Shown here: piece after piece, positions 12,541 through 12,951 of the stretch
Position numbering within the stretch: the stretch's first letter is position 1
Layout of the letters: every line of letters begins with the position of its first letter
From: Deltaproteobacteria bacterium RBG_13_61_14
Lineage (GTDB): Bacteria; RBG-13-61-14
Direction of reading: 5' to 3'
Length of the DNA stretch: 12,951 bases
Assembly (NCBI GenBank): GCA_001797815.1
Contig: MGQK01000071.1
Location: 20,266 to 33,216, forward strand
Notes under the pieces: generated by a model
Told to the model about the DNA's origin: nothing
What the model saw: the letters and a program-made list of their open reading frames with translations, nothing else
The model's database searches: none
Translations under genes and position numbers: made by a program

Positions 12541-12951
12541 TTATTCGACGACGACCACCACCCGGGCATTGTCCAGGTAACGGTATTTCTCGTCGCTGGC
12601 TTTGATCTTGGCCGCGCCGCTCGGCTTGAGCACGATCTTGTTCTCCACCGTATCCTCCACCTCCTTCGGCTCCAGCACCAGCGGCTCGCCGGTGTAGCGG
12701 CCGCCGGGGGTCAGCCGCGGCTCGGTAGTCGCGGCGTCGGGCGAGCGGGCCCAGCCGGACACCCCCATCTTGCCCACGGCGGAGTTGCTCATGTCCCCGG
12801 AAAAATAGATCACGTCGTAGCTGTCCATCAACCGGGGGAACAGGCACGGAACAAAGCCGGTGCCCCGCGTGTCCACGATCAGGCCGCTGATCGGGCCTTG
12901 TTTTGCTATCCAGGCCTGCTCATCAAAGGCCGGCTCCGGTTTTCGCGGCGG
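12541..12951 (-). CDS. LPP20-family-associated protein, C-terminal part (5' end outside window)
   Basis: The frame is open from the window edge to TAA at 12541-12543, about 136 residues. A valine GTG codon at 12876 is not the true start, since the frame continues upstream. It begins PPRKPEPAFDEQ and then shows ISGLIVDTRGTGFVPCLFPRL, VIYFSGDMSNSAVGKMGVSGWARS, RYTGEPLVLEPKEV and a final NARVVVVVE. This matches from memory the C-terminal region of large LPP20-type exported proteins, with 'TGLIVDARGLGxRPA' and a terminal 'CRVMIVxD'. The LPP20 part itself would lie outside the window, so the call is moderate. It heads the visible run and is followed by the transglutaminase-like gene after 43 nt. 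Confidence 0.65.
   Translation of the reverse strand, partial: PPRKPEPAFDEQAWIAKQGPISGLIVDTRGTGFVPCLFPRLMDSYDVIYFSGDMSNSAVGKMGVSGWARSPDAATTEPRLTPGGRYTGEPLVLEPKEVEDTVENKIVLKPSGAAKIKASDEKYRYLDNARVVVVVE

Overview
The window is GC-rich Gram-negative DNA. Nine of the ten complete genes carry an N-terminal export signal, one of them a lipobox, and the domain families (LPP20/FlgP-like, CsgG/FlgO-like, OmpA with PD40 repeats, FecR, TlpA) belong to envelope biology. A deltaproteobacterial lineage (Desulfobacterota/Syntrophobacterota type) is my best guess, but no marker here settles it.

Layout. On the + strand (1-884) the end of a DnaJ-type co-chaperone gene is followed after 3 nt by grpE. Everything else is on the - strand and converges on grpE. 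Read in the direction of transcription (right to left): the end of an LPP20-like gene (12951-12541); a secreted transglutaminase-like protein with two carboxypeptidase-regulatory-like repeats (12497-11106); a Cys-rich CsgG/TolB-N-like exported protein (10918-10022); a TlpA thioredoxin fused to a second, CsgG/LpoB-like domain (9925-9125); an LPP20 lipoprotein (8845-8240) with its own strong promoter; a PEGA-like plus LPP20-like protein (8064-7015); a FecR-domain coiled-coil protein (7001-5799); an LPP20 plus CsgG-like fusion (5752-4559); an unrecognised exported protein (4537-3629); and a CsgG/FlgO plus FlgT_C-like protein (3590-2601). An intrinsic terminator closes this run, and an adjacent sigma70 promoter starts a separate PD40-repeat OmpA gene (2347-968).

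How it may work together. FlgP is an LPP20-family outer-membrane lipoprotein, FlgO is CsgG-like and FlgT has a C-terminal domain like the one seen here; in Vibrio these form rings around the flagellar outer-membrane passage. This cluster carries the same fold families several times over, rearranged and fused, with no flagellar gene in view. I infer an outer-membrane or periplasmic assembly built from LPP20 and CsgG modules, with a thioredoxin handling cysteines, a FecR-type periplasmic coiled-coil protein and a transglutaminase-like accessory. Its substrate is unknown.

The spacers are unusual. They hold degenerate 7-bp tandem repeats, a different unit at each locus, and REP-like palindromes, three of them with a 5'-GTAG foot. 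Two further palindromes lie in frame inside genes (grpE and fecR).
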